A stretch of DNA of 64,000 nt from an uncultured Pelagibacteraceae bacterium (GCA_902610585.1 CACLWE010000004.1:1-64000), one strand, 5' to 3'; counted from the first letter of the stretch, positions 14,165 through 22,637 are shown. Notes: generated from the sequence alone by a model not told the origin. Made by a program: numbers and translations.

Positions 14165-14198
14165 TTATTCCTTCTAGCTACCCTAAGGTACCTTAACG

Positions 14199-14283
14199 TG
14201 GTGGAGGGGGTTGGATTCGAACCAACGTAAGCATAGCTAACGGGTTTACAGCCCGTCCCCTTTAACCACTCGGGCACCCCTCC
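14199..14283 (-). tRNA. tRNA-Tyr (GUA)
   Basis: Minus strand: ggaggggtgcccgagtggttaaaggggacgggctgtaaacccgttagctatgcttacgttggttcgaatccaaccccctccacca; long variable arm, anticodon GTA. Confidence 0.97.
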
Positions 14284-14433
14284 CGAGATAGTTTTTAACA
14301 TCTCAAGATAAGTTTCCTTAGACCTCGTCTATAGAACCTTAAGGGGTGACTTATATGGAAAAAAAGACCCTAAATCAATAAATATTAATATTTTTGAACC
14401 TAATTAAATTATAAATGTTAAATTATTGAGGTA

Positions 14434-15207
14434 ATGAGCAAGAGATCAAAAAAACTCCCGAAAAAAAGGCAAAATTCTGATTACTGGATATACGGACATC
14501 ATGCTGTGGTTGGGGCTCTAATAAATGAGAATAGAGTTAAATACGAAGTTTATTTCACTTCAGAAGCTGAAAAAAAACTCAAAAAAGAAATAAAATTGCA
14601 AAATATCAATGTCATATCAATTAAAAAAACTAGAGATGAAATTGACTTACTCTTAAAGGGTATCTCAAATCATCAAGGCATTTGTGTAAGAGTTGAAAAA
14701 ATACAAACACCCCAACTTTCAGATTTCATAAAAAATTTAAATGAGGAGAAGTCTATTATCTTTTTATTAGATCAACTTGAAGATCCACAAAATGTCGGTG
14801 CAATTTTTAGATCTGCGCTCGCATTTAATATTGATGGTATAATATTAACAAATAGCAATTCAGTAACTGAGAATTCATTTCTAGCAAAAACTGCATCTAG
14901 TGCCATAGATAAAGTGCCATTTACAAAAATCCAAAATATAAGCTCTTGCATTAAAATATTAAAAGATAATGGTTATTGGATTTATGGCTTAGATATGAGA
15001 GCAAAAAGCTCAATAACAGATATAAAGTTTCCAAAAAAAACCGTTTTTGTTTTAGGATCTGAGAATAAAGGTATGAGAAAAATCACAGCCACGCTATGTG
15101 ACGAGAGTCTTAAGATTAAAATGAATGATAGCCTTGAGAGTTTAAATGTATCAAATACAGCAGCTATAATGATGTTCTATGTTTCAAATATAAACTTAAA
15201 AAGCTAG
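14434..15207 (+). CDS. rlmB: 23S rRNA (guanosine-2'-O-)-methyltransferase RlmB (SpoU/TrmH family)
   Basis: YWIYGHHAVVGALINENR, LDQLEDPQNVGAIFRSALAF, LGSENKGMRK, ESLNVSNTAAIMMF SpoU motifs. Confidence 0.92.
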   Translation: MSKRSKKLPKKRQNSDYWIYGHHAVVGALINENRVKYEVYFTSEAEKKLKKEIKLQNINVISIKKTRDEIDLLLKGISNHQGICVRVEKIQTPQLSDFIKNLNEEKSIIFLLDQLEDPQNVGAIFRSALAFNIDGIILTNSNSVTENSFLAKTASSAIDKVPFTKIQNISSCIKILKDNGYWIYGLDMRAKSSITDIKFPKKTVFVLGSENKGMRKITATLCDESLKIKMNDSLESLNVSNTAAIMMFYVSNINLKS

Positions 15208-15294
15208 AGCTATCATTGAGATAACTAAAATAAAGAAAACTACTAGATAAGCTAAAGCAATTTGACCACCAATAAAATTTAAGAATTTTTTCAT
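15196..15294 (-). CDS. Candidate 32-aa single-span membrane microprotein
   Basis: Minus-strand ATG at 15294 reads MKKFLNFIGGQIALAYLVVFFILVISMIALAF*; fills the rlmB-tRNA-Thr gap and overlaps the rlmB 3' end. Below the ORF-track size cutoff. Confidence 0.4.
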   Translation of the reverse strand: MKKFLNFIGGQIALAYLVVFFILVISMIALAF

Positions 15295-15358
15295 ATTCTC
15301 ATTTTACAAATAATTATGGACAATTAAAACTTAAAAATTTAAAAGTTTTATTAGTTTA

Positions 15359-15434
15359 GCCCCTATAGCTCAATTGGTAGAGCAATTGATTTGTAATCAA
15401 TAGGTTCGCGGTTCAAGTCCGTGTGGGGGCACCA
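15359..15434 (+). tRNA. tRNA-Thr (UGU)
   Basis: gcccctatagctcaattggtagagcaattgatttgtaatcaataggttcgcggttcaagtccgtgtgggggcacca; anticodon TGT. Confidence 0.97.
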
Positions 15435-15466
15435 CTAAATTAGATGAACTACTTCTCGTTAATTAA

Positions 15467-15739
15467 TCAGTCAAGCTCGACTGCGACTGTACCCATCATT
15501 CCACCTGTTGTGGTCATGCCTACAGCTTTACCAGCCGCTGCTCTAATTTCATCGATGTTAGCTTTAACTTGTTCTTCGCTGCTCCAGATAGTCATCGTTC
15601 TAAGTGTTTTTTCACCCGTGACTGTTGCACGCAAATTAGTTGCTCCGTGTTTTTTCATCTCGGGCCAAAAACCTTTCATATTTTCAACGGCATTTTCAAT
15701 ATTTCCGTCAAATTCCCAATCGGTAAAAGATACAAACAT
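15467..15739 (-). CDS. Small hypothetical protein, possibly ferredoxin-like / antibiotic-biosynthesis-monooxygenase-type fold
   Basis: 90 aa MFVSFTDWEFDGNIENAVENMKGFWPEMKKHGATNLRATVTGEKTLRTMTIWSSEEQVKANIDEIRAAAGKAVGMTTTGGMMGTVAVELD; fold assignment is by impression only. Confidence 0.7.
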   Translation of the reverse strand: MFVSFTDWEFDGNIENAVENMKGFWPEMKKHGATNLRATVTGEKTLRTMTIWSSEEQVKANIDEIRAAAGKAVGMTTTGGMMGTVAVELD

Positions 15740-15783
15740 TTATTACTCCATATTTTTTAATAATAATTAGTCAGTATATCGAC

Positions 15784-15835
15784 CAATTGATTTGTAATCA
15801 ATAGATTTGCGGTTCAAGTCCGTGAGGGGGCACCA
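15784..15835 (+). pseudogene. tRNA-Thr 3'-part duplicate (no 5' half)
   Basis: 52-nt caattgatttgtaatcaatagatttgcggttcaagtccgtgagggggcacca matches 15383-15434 at 49/52 positions; the 5' acceptor strand and most of the D-arm are missing. Confidence 0.93.
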
Positions 15836-15840
15836 ATTAT

Positions 15841-16461
15841 TTAATCTGTATAACCCGATATAGATTTTGCAGTAGTACTTTTTTTTATAGTTTTGTTATC
15901 TTTTAAAGTACCAAAGAAATAATCACCGATCATATTTGTAATACCCCAGTTGTAATTCTCATTATGAAAATGATGGCTCATATGAGCATCTCTTAATTTT
16001 TTTCCAATTACTGAAACAGGTTTATACTCTTTAGAATGATGGGCCAAATGAATCCATTCGTACCATAAGTGATAAACTAGATGTCCTGTAAAAGGCACCA
16101 TTGCTACTGGAAAGCTCCAAAGTATAAGTGAATAGAGCAAATATACTTGTCCATATGTATAGATTAAGTATCTCCAAGGCGCAAATTGAAGTTTTATATT
16201 GTCAGGATCTCTATGGTGTCCATGGTGTAGTATAATTTGATATCTTCTGTACCAACCTTCTTTTTTTGTAAGCTCTCTATGTAATTGATACTTATGAACA
16301 TACCATTCATAAAAAGGGGCTAGAATAATTGGTATAAAAAACCAAAATAAATATTCAGACAAAAGTCCATTTGAAACAATATAGTACATTCCAACAACTG
16401 CCATTATGAAGAAGCCATAGATGGTTGAGTGTGAAAAATAGTTTTTAAATACACTTAACAT
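15841..16461 (-). CDS. Sterol desaturase / fatty acid hydroxylase superfamily membrane protein
   Basis: Histidine clusters HHGHH, HLAHHSKE, HMSHHFHNENYNWG with transmembrane segments. Confidence 0.85.
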   Translation of the reverse strand: MLSVFKNYFSHSTIYGFFIMAVVGMYYIVSNGLLSEYLFWFFIPIILAPFYEWYVHKYQLHRELTKKEGWYRRYQIILHHGHHRDPDNIKLQFAPWRYLIYTYGQVYLLYSLILWSFPVAMVPFTGHLVYHLWYEWIHLAHHSKEYKPVSVIGKKLRDAHMSHHFHNENYNWGITNMIGDYFFGTLKDNKTIKKSTTAKSISGYTD

Positions 16462-16475
16462 ATAAATATTATATA

Positions 16476-16495
16476 GGACGGATTTTATTCCGTCC
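16476..16495 (-). terminator. Hairpin downstream of the formate dehydrogenase gene (possible terminator)
   Basis: ggacgga ttttat tccgtcc perfect 7-bp stem, 17 nt past the FDH stop; no clear poly-U tract. Confidence 0.5.
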
Positions 16496-16511
16496 CAATA
16501 TAAAATTTAGA

Positions 16512-17711
16512 CTATTTTCTTTGATATTTTGCAGCTTCTTCTGAACCACTTGTAGCGGATCCTTCACTATAAGAGTGGGCGCCTGTTCCAGCAAGTGCGC
16601 CATCTTTAACAATTGTATATTCCGTTCTTTGAACCTCTCCAGCAAAGAAGCATTCAAGAATTTCCCTTACACCAGCTGCGTATCTTGCTTGTGCTGATAG
16701 CGAAGTTCCTGAGGTGTGTGGAGTCATTCCATGATTTGGCATCGTTCTCCATACATGATCATTTGGGGCGGGTTGTGGAAACCATACATCGCCAGCATAG
16801 CCACTTAATTGACCTGACTCTAATGCGCGGGCAATTGCATCTCGATTACAAATTTTACCACGTGCAGTATTTACAATATATGCTCCCTTTTTCATTTTTC
16901 CGATCATTTCGTCGTCAAATAGATTTTCAGTTTCAGGGTGAAGTGGACAATTGATTGTAACAACATCGCATACTCCAACCATTGACTCTACTGAGTCATG
17001 AAAAGTCAAGTTCAATTCCTTTTCTACTGACTCTGGTAATCTGTGTCTGTCAAAATAATGCATGTGAACATCAAAATGCTTAAGTTTTCTTAATGCATCT
17101 AAGCCTATTCTTCCGGCTGCAACTGTGCCTACGTGCATACCTTCAAGGTCGTACGATCTTTGTACTGCATCTGCAATATTCCATCCGCCCTCATTAATAA
17201 TTCTATATTGATTATGATAATCTCTCACCAAAGATAAAATCATCATTACAATATGCTCAGCTACGGACCTTGAATTACAAAAGGTAACTTCCATGACATC
17301 AATTTTATTATCCATAGCAGCCTGTAAATCAACGTGGTCCGAACCAATACCAGCAGTTATTGCCATTTTTAAATTTTTTGCCATAGTAATACGTTCTTTT
17401 GTTAAATAAAATGGAAAGAAAGGTTGAGAAATTACTACATCAGCATCAACAAGTTCTTTTTCTGCTACGCACCCGGGAGCATCTTTATCATTAGTAACTA
17501 CCAATGTATGACCTGCATCTTCAAGAAATTTTCTTAGGCCTAGTTCGCCAGAAACACACCCAAGCAATTCTCCTGGATTAAAATCGATCCCTTTTGGCGT
17601 TGGTAATGTCTGTCCATCTGGATACTTTTCAATTTTTGGCAGAGTTTCCAAAGGATAACTTGACGGCATTCCACCTTTTGGATCATCATATAAAATACAC
17701 AATACTTTCAT
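16512..17711 (-). CDS. fdh: NAD+-dependent formate dehydrogenase
   Basis: 399 aa; MKVLCILYDDPKGGMPSSYPLETLPKIEKYPDGQ, ITAGIGSDHVDLQAA, TFCNSRSVAEHIVMMIL, GRIGLDALRKL, MTPHTSGTSLSAQARYAAG. Confidence 0.95.
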   Translation of the reverse strand: MKVLCILYDDPKGGMPSSYPLETLPKIEKYPDGQTLPTPKGIDFNPGELLGCVSGELGLRKFLEDAGHTLVVTNDKDAPGCVAEKELVDADVVISQPFFPFYLTKERITMAKNLKMAITAGIGSDHVDLQAAMDNKIDVMEVTFCNSRSVAEHIVMMILSLVRDYHNQYRIINEGGWNIADAVQRSYDLEGMHVGTVAAGRIGLDALRKLKHFDVHMHYFDRHRLPESVEKELNLTFHDSVESMVGVCDVVTINCPLHPETENLFDDEMIGKMKKGAYIVNTARGKICNRDAIARALESGQLSGYAGDVWFPQPAPNDHVWRTMPNHGMTPHTSGTSLSAQARYAAGVREILECFFAGEVQRTEYTIVKDGALAGTGAHSYSEGSATSGSEEAAKYQRK

Positions 17712-17734
17712 CTATATCTCCTTATTTACTTTAA

Positions 17735-18481
17735 TTAATTAAGAAAAGATGAGTCTAATCGTTCCATCTTTCTTTTTACTGCGGGCCATAGTAAAGCCGC
17801 AGCCATTTCTCTTCCCTCACCTTGCTGTCTTGTTGTTTCAATTGATTCTTCTGAGGGGTAGTTCAATTCAAGATTTCCAGAAAGAGCTCTTACCTGATAA
17901 GAGCATGCTTTCTCTAAGAAATATATATTTGTAAATGCTTCTGCAACATTTTTACCTAAAGCTAATGTTCCATGATTTCTAAGTATCATTAAACGCGCTT
18001 CACCAAGATCCTTTACCAATCTTTCTTTTTCTTCTTCAAAAAGTGCAACTCCTTCATAATCGTGGTACGCAATTTGACTTCTAACTAACATTCCTGTTTG
18101 TGATAGAGGCAACAAACCATCTTTAAGTGAGGCTACTGCCACGCCGTCATTTGAGTGAAGATGAACAATACAATGTGCATCCTCTCTTGACTCATGTATC
18201 GCACTATGAATTGTAAATCCTGCAGGATTTATAAAATTATTTGTATCACTAAGTATTTTTCCTTTTAAGTTAACTTTCACTAAGTTTGAGGCAGTTATTT
18301 CATCAAATAAAAATCCGTATGGGTTAATTAGAAACTCATCATCAGCTCCAGGAACTTTAGCAGAGATGTGTGTGAAAATTAAATCATCCCAACCAAAATA
18401 TGGAATTGTTCTATAGAATGCTGCCAAGTCTTGCCTTGTTTCCCATTCTTCTTTTGAAACAATATTTTTTACATCAACCAT
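17735..18481 (-). CDS. Class II aldolase/adducin family protein
   Basis: FGWDDLIFTHISAKVPG, FLINPYGFLFDEITASNLVKV, HLHSNDGVAVASL, LRNHGTLALGKNVAEAF. Confidence 0.92.
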   Translation of the reverse strand: MVDVKNIVSKEEWETRQDLAAFYRTIPYFGWDDLIFTHISAKVPGADDEFLINPYGFLFDEITASNLVKVNLKGKILSDTNNFINPAGFTIHSAIHESREDAHCIVHLHSNDGVAVASLKDGLLPLSQTGMLVRSQIAYHDYEGVALFEEEKERLVKDLGEARLMILRNHGTLALGKNVAEAFTNIYFLEKACSYQVRALSGNLELNYPSEESIETTRQQGEGREMAAALLWPAVKRKMERLDSSFLN

Positions 18482-19967
18482 TACTAATAAGTCCTTTTAC
18501 AGTTTTTAGCCATCTGTTATATTGTTGATCTGCCTCGTCCAACGAAATACCAGGTTCAAACTTGCGGTCAGTCTTCCACAATTTCTCCACCTCTGCAACA
18601 TCTTTGTAAACGCCAGATTTCATTCCGGCTAAGTAAGCTGCGCCCATAGCTGTTGACTCTTGATTCAAAGGCCTTTCAATTCTCACTTGAGTGATATCCG
18701 ATAATAATTGCATCATAAGATTATTTTTAGACATACCTCCATCAACTCGAATAGTAAAATCACTTCTCTTTAGTTCTGTATCGTTAAGAAGGCACTCAAG
18801 AAGATCTCTTGTTTGATAACATATTGATTTTAGTGCTGCCATGGCAATGTCAGCCTTAGAGGTATCTCGAGTAATTCCTGTAATTTGACCCCTTACATCA
18901 GAGTTCCAATATGGAGCGCCCAAACCAGTGAAAGCAGGGATGAATTGTATTTTGATCTTGCTGTTATTTGCAAGCTCTTCGACCTTACTTGCATCGTTAA
19001 TAAAATTCATTTCATCACGCATCCATTGAACAACAGTGCCCGCATTGAAGATACTGCCTTCTAAAGCAAAATCTTTTTTATCAAATATATTATAAGCTTT
19101 GGTAGACAACAATTTAGATTCAGACTCTATAAATTTATTCCCAGTATTCATCAATAAAAAGCAACCTGTACCATAAGTTGATTTAACCATTCCTTCTTTA
19201 AAACAAGCCTGTCCAATAGTTGCTGCCTGTTGATCTCCAGCTACGCCACCTATTGGAATTTTTTCACCAAAAAAACTGGAGTCTATTTCTCCAAAATCAT
19301 CAACACAATTTTTAACATCAGGTAAAATATATTTGTTAATATGAAAAATTTCTAATAGTTCATCATCCCAACAATCTTCATTTATATTATAAAGCATTGT
19401 TCTTGATGCATTTGTAACATCAGTATAATGACATTCACCTTTTGTAAAATTCCAAATGAGCCAGGAGTCAATGGTTCCAACTAATAAATTATTTTCATGA
19501 ATTGTTTTTTTTGCCTCTTCAATATTTTCAATAATCCATTTAATTTTTGTTGCTGAAAAGTAAGGATCTATTATGAGACCAGTCTTTGATTGAATTAGTT
19601 TTGTTAAATTCTTTTCTCTTAATGTCTCACAAAAGTTTTCTGTTCGTCTGTCCTGCCAAACAATAGCATTGTAGAGTGGCTTTCCTGTTATTTTGTTCCA
19701 TGCAACAACCGTCTCTCTTTGATTTGCTATACCTGCAATAATAATATCTTTTGGGCTAATGTTTGTTTCTCTAATTACATATTCAATGGCGTCTTGTGTT
19801 GTCTTTAAAATTTCTATGGGATCATGCTCAACCCAGCCATCATTTGGAAAATACTGTTTAAATTCGAAGTTTTTTTGAATTATAATATTTCCTTGAATAT
19901 CTGAAATTAAGGCCCGAGAACTGGTTGTGCCTTGATCTATTGAGAGTAAATACCCATCTAAAGACAT
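18474..19967 (-). CDS. glpK: Glycerol kinase
   Basis: YLLSIDQGTTSSRALISD, GWVEHDPIEIL, NQRETVVAWNKITGKPLYNAIVWQDRRT, GGVAGDQQAA. Confidence 0.95.
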   Translation of the reverse strand: MSLDGYLLSIDQGTTSSRALISDIQGNIIIQKNFEFKQYFPNDGWVEHDPIEILKTTQDAIEYVIRETNISPKDIIIAGIANQRETVVAWNKITGKPLYNAIVWQDRRTENFCETLREKNLTKLIQSKTGLIIDPYFSATKIKWIIENIEEAKKTIHENNLLVGTIDSWLIWNFTKGECHYTDVTNASRTMLYNINEDCWDDELLEIFHINKYILPDVKNCVDDFGEIDSSFFGEKIPIGGVAGDQQAATIGQACFKEGMVKSTYGTGCFLLMNTGNKFIESESKLLSTKAYNIFDKKDFALEGSIFNAGTVVQWMRDEMNFINDASKVEELANNSKIKIQFIPAFTGLGAPYWNSDVRGQITGITRDTSKADIAMAALKSICYQTRDLLECLLNDTELKRSDFTIRVDGGMSKNNLMMQLLSDITQVRIERPLNQESTAMGAAYLAGMKSGVYKDVAEVEKLWKTDRKFEPGISLDEADQQYNRWLKTVKGLISNG

Positions 19968-20047
19968 AAGATAAGAATAATTAATTAATTATGTTCAATT
20001 AGAGGAGATTTTAGGATAAAGGAATACTTTTTTGTAGGTAAAAAACC

Positions 20048-20815
20048 ATGAATTTGAATAAACCAGTTTTTTTGGCTTCCAGCAGTGATGAAGCAAGTTC
20101 TCAAAAAAAAATCTTAGAGGATAAGTACGGCAAAACTGCCTTTGATAATGCTGATGTAATAGTGGTCCTGGGCGGTGATGGATTTATGCTTGAAGCTATA
20201 AAATCTCACATGGATAAGCACTTGCCAATATTTGGTTTAAATTATGGTAGCGTTGGGTTTTTGATGAACTCTTCAAATGAAAATGATTTGATAGACAGAA
20301 TTAACCAATCTCAATCAATTAAAATTTCTCCATTAATAATGAAAGCTACCAGTGCGGGTGGCTCAATTCATGAAGCGATTGCTATGAACGAAGTATCATT
20401 ACTTAGAGAAACACATCAAGCATCAAAGATAAAAATTTCAGTTGATGGTAAAGTAAGACTAGATGAACTAATTTGCGATGGTATATTAATTTCAACACCA
20501 TCTGGTAGTACAGCTTATAACCTATCTGCTCATGGTCCAATACTTCCAATAAATGCTGATGTGCTTGCATTAACTCCTATAAGTGCTTTCAGACCAAGAA
20601 GATGGAAAGGTGCAATACTGAATAATGAGTCAAATGTGAAATTTAAAATTATTGAAAGTAAAAAAAGACCTGTAAGTGTTGTCGCTGATAGTACTGAGTT
20701 TAGAGATATCAGTTCTGTTGAAGTACATCAAAGTAAAGATCAAGTTGTAGAACTGCTTTTTGATAAGGATCACTCATTCGATGAAAGAATCTTAAACGAA
20801 CAATTCAAGTTTTAA
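20048..20815 (+). CDS. nadK: NAD kinase
   Basis: VIVVLGGDGFMLEAIK, GLNYGSVGFLMN, NEVSLLRE, STPSGSTAYNLSAHGPILP. Confidence 0.95.
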   Translation: MNLNKPVFLASSSDEASSQKKILEDKYGKTAFDNADVIVVLGGDGFMLEAIKSHMDKHLPIFGLNYGSVGFLMNSSNENDLIDRINQSQSIKISPLIMKATSAGGSIHEAIAMNEVSLLRETHQASKIKISVDGKVRLDELICDGILISTPSGSTAYNLSAHGPILPINADVLALTPISAFRPRRWKGAILNNESNVKFKIIESKKRPVSVVADSTEFRDISSVEVHQSKDQVVELLFDKDHSFDERILNEQFKF

Positions 20816-21687
20816 TCAACTGATATCAAAGATTGAAATGGACCACTTCCAATAAATAATTGGTTAGAACCGTTGTTTCCAAGTGTCATTCCTTCCCCTA
20901 CATTCATTGACATATCAAGACTGGTTGTGTTATCTGTGAATGTAATCGATGGATCAAATGAGACTACACCTAATAGTTGATTAACGTCACTGCCTTCACT
21001 AGCTAACATACTATTACTATCAATCAAATATCCTGTAACATCAGAATTAGTTCCATTAATGTTATTAGCAACAGCTGTTGCATTGAACGCACTAAAGTCA
21101 AAAGTAAGCAATGTTTCTGTTGTTTTTCCGGCTGTAGGAGCGGAGTCCGCACATGTAGAAGTCCCTCCAGAAGGAATAATACTTCCTCCTTCAGGTTGAG
21201 CCCTGAAAGTGGTATCAACTTCTTTTGATGCACAATAAGCTCCCGTAGTACCATCAGAGCCTGTCATCGATGCACTAAACTGGGCAGATATAGTAATTCC
21301 GAAGGTATTATTTAGTAACATCACACCGTGTGTATAAGTACCATTAGCAGGTCTTGATATAGACCCTGACATATCGAATGATCCACCCTGTGTAATACTA
21401 ATCGTATTTCCTGATGTATTCTCCCAGACTTTAGTGCAATTTGTTAGATCAGCAGCTGTTGTGACATTTGGTGCAGTTGGAGCACTAGAACACAAATACA
21501 TTTCATAAGCAACGATTTCATAAAGATCGGGAGCAGTAAAACAGCTATAATTATTTCCAGCGTCAGTTAAAAAACCATTGTCAATTACACCACCTGTTAT
21601 ACTGCAACTAGCTGATGATTTATTAATTGAAATCAAAGTAACAAAAAATCCAAATATTATTGAGATGATATAAATATTTCTTTTCAT
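20812..21687 (-). CDS. Secreted protein of unknown function with six cysteines after the signal peptide; candidate partner of the upstream barrel
   Basis: From ATG at 21687: MKRNIYIISIIFGFFVTLISINKSSASCSITGG... (N-terminal signal peptide); Thr/Ser/Asn/Gly-rich mature part. ORF track start is 21702. Confidence 0.7.
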   Translation of the reverse strand: MKRNIYIISIIFGFFVTLISINKSSASCSITGGVIDNGFLTDAGNNYSCFTAPDLYEIVAYEMYLCSSAPTAPNVTTAADLTNCTKVWENTSGNTISITQGGSFDMSGSISRPANGTYTHGVMLLNNTFGITISAQFSASMTGSDGTTGAYCASKEVDTTFRAQPEGGSIIPSGGTSTCADSAPTAGKTTETLLTFDFSAFNATAVANNINGTNSDVTGYLIDSNSMLASEGSDVNQLLGVVSFDPSITFTDNTTSLDMSMNVGEGMTLGNNGSNQLFIGSGPFQSLISVD

Positions 21688-21691
21688 ATTC

Positions 21692-22579
21692 TTAAAAACC
21701 ACTTGCTGTTACATTTAAACTAGTTTTGGTGACTCTAATTTTATTTTCTCTTTTCACAGGTTCGTACATTCTATCTTCAACTGGAACATAATTTAAGTAA
21801 CCATATGTTTGGTTAAAGGGTTTAGTATCTTCGTTTAAAGGAATAACATATGAAATATTAGCAAATGTACCGTCACCAGTTTTATTATCATCTACATATC
21901 CTACCTCTAAATCAATATTACTACCGATCAGATTGAGGCCATATTTTTCTCCTTCAACCTCGAATGATCCTGTTCCATTCTCAAATTCAAAAAGCGCAGC
22001 AAATACTCTTGCGTTAGCATCTATAGGCAAATGATAATCTAATCTTGTATCCCAACCATCCATAGCTTCTTCTGTGATACCCGTAGAAATAGTTTGTATT
22101 CCAGAGGATGAGTCATAAATATTTGAGCGAAAATCAAAAACACTACTAATTACTTCAATACCTGCGCCGTTTCTCTGGTGTGAGTCATCAAATGAATAAT
22201 CAAAAAATAAATTAAATCCAAATATAACTTTGTTATCATTAAGAAGAGTTCTATGTCCAAGACCCAGGTTAATTGTTTGGTCATTGTTGTGAAGGTTCAA
22301 AGAGTTTTGGTTAAATATTGCGCTGTTACCATACTCAGAAATCATATTAACATTGGTGAGAGATATCGTTGGCTTTAAATGTTCTTGCACGCCCAAATTT
22401 AAATCGAGATACTTCACTCTACTATTTTCGCTCAATAATGATGAAATGCTATTACCAAAACTATTAGCTAAACCATTAAAATATGAGGTAACTCTATTTT
22501 CTAAATTAGATGCATTTGAAATGCCTATTAGCAAAAAAATACCTATTATTGAATAAATGTAAGCCCTAAGATTTCTCAT
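21692..22579 (-). CDS. Putative inverse-autotransporter (intimin/invasin-type) beta-barrel domain protein, stand-alone
   Basis: 295 aa; signal peptide, then NSLNLHNNDQTINLGLGHRTLLNDNKVIFGFNLFFDYSFDDSHQRNGAGIEVISSVFDFRSNIYDSSSG and DGWDTRLDYHLPIDANARVFAALFEFENGTGSF, resembling the inverse autotransporter beta-domain; ends shortly after PVKRENKIRVTKTSL with no Ig-like passenger. Confidence 0.72.
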   Translation of the reverse strand: MRNLRAYIYSIIGIFLLIGISNASNLENRVTSYFNGLANSFGNSISSLLSENSRVKYLDLNLGVQEHLKPTISLTNVNMISEYGNSAIFNQNSLNLHNNDQTINLGLGHRTLLNDNKVIFGFNLFFDYSFDDSHQRNGAGIEVISSVFDFRSNIYDSSSGIQTISTGITEEAMDGWDTRLDYHLPIDANARVFAALFEFENGTGSFEVEGEKYGLNLIGSNIDLEVGYVDDNKTGDGTFANISYVIPLNEDTKPFNQTYGYLNYVPVEDRMYEPVKRENKIRVTKTSLNVTASGF

Positions 22580-22637
22580 AGATTATAAGATAACAGAAAA
22601 ATGTATTTATAGCATTGATAAAAATTATCTAATTATT

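Noticed and set aside
14184-14195. 12-bp palindrome taaggtacctta between tRNA-Tyr and tRNA-Gly
   Set aside because: Short and in a tRNA spacer; most likely chance or a processing region, with no further support.
20812-21687. Lipoprotein assignment for the secreted protein (SSASC at signal end)
   Set aside because: The -3 position is Ser rather than Leu/Val/Ile, so the lipobox is not canonical; an ordinary signal peptidase I site (SSA) is at least as likely.
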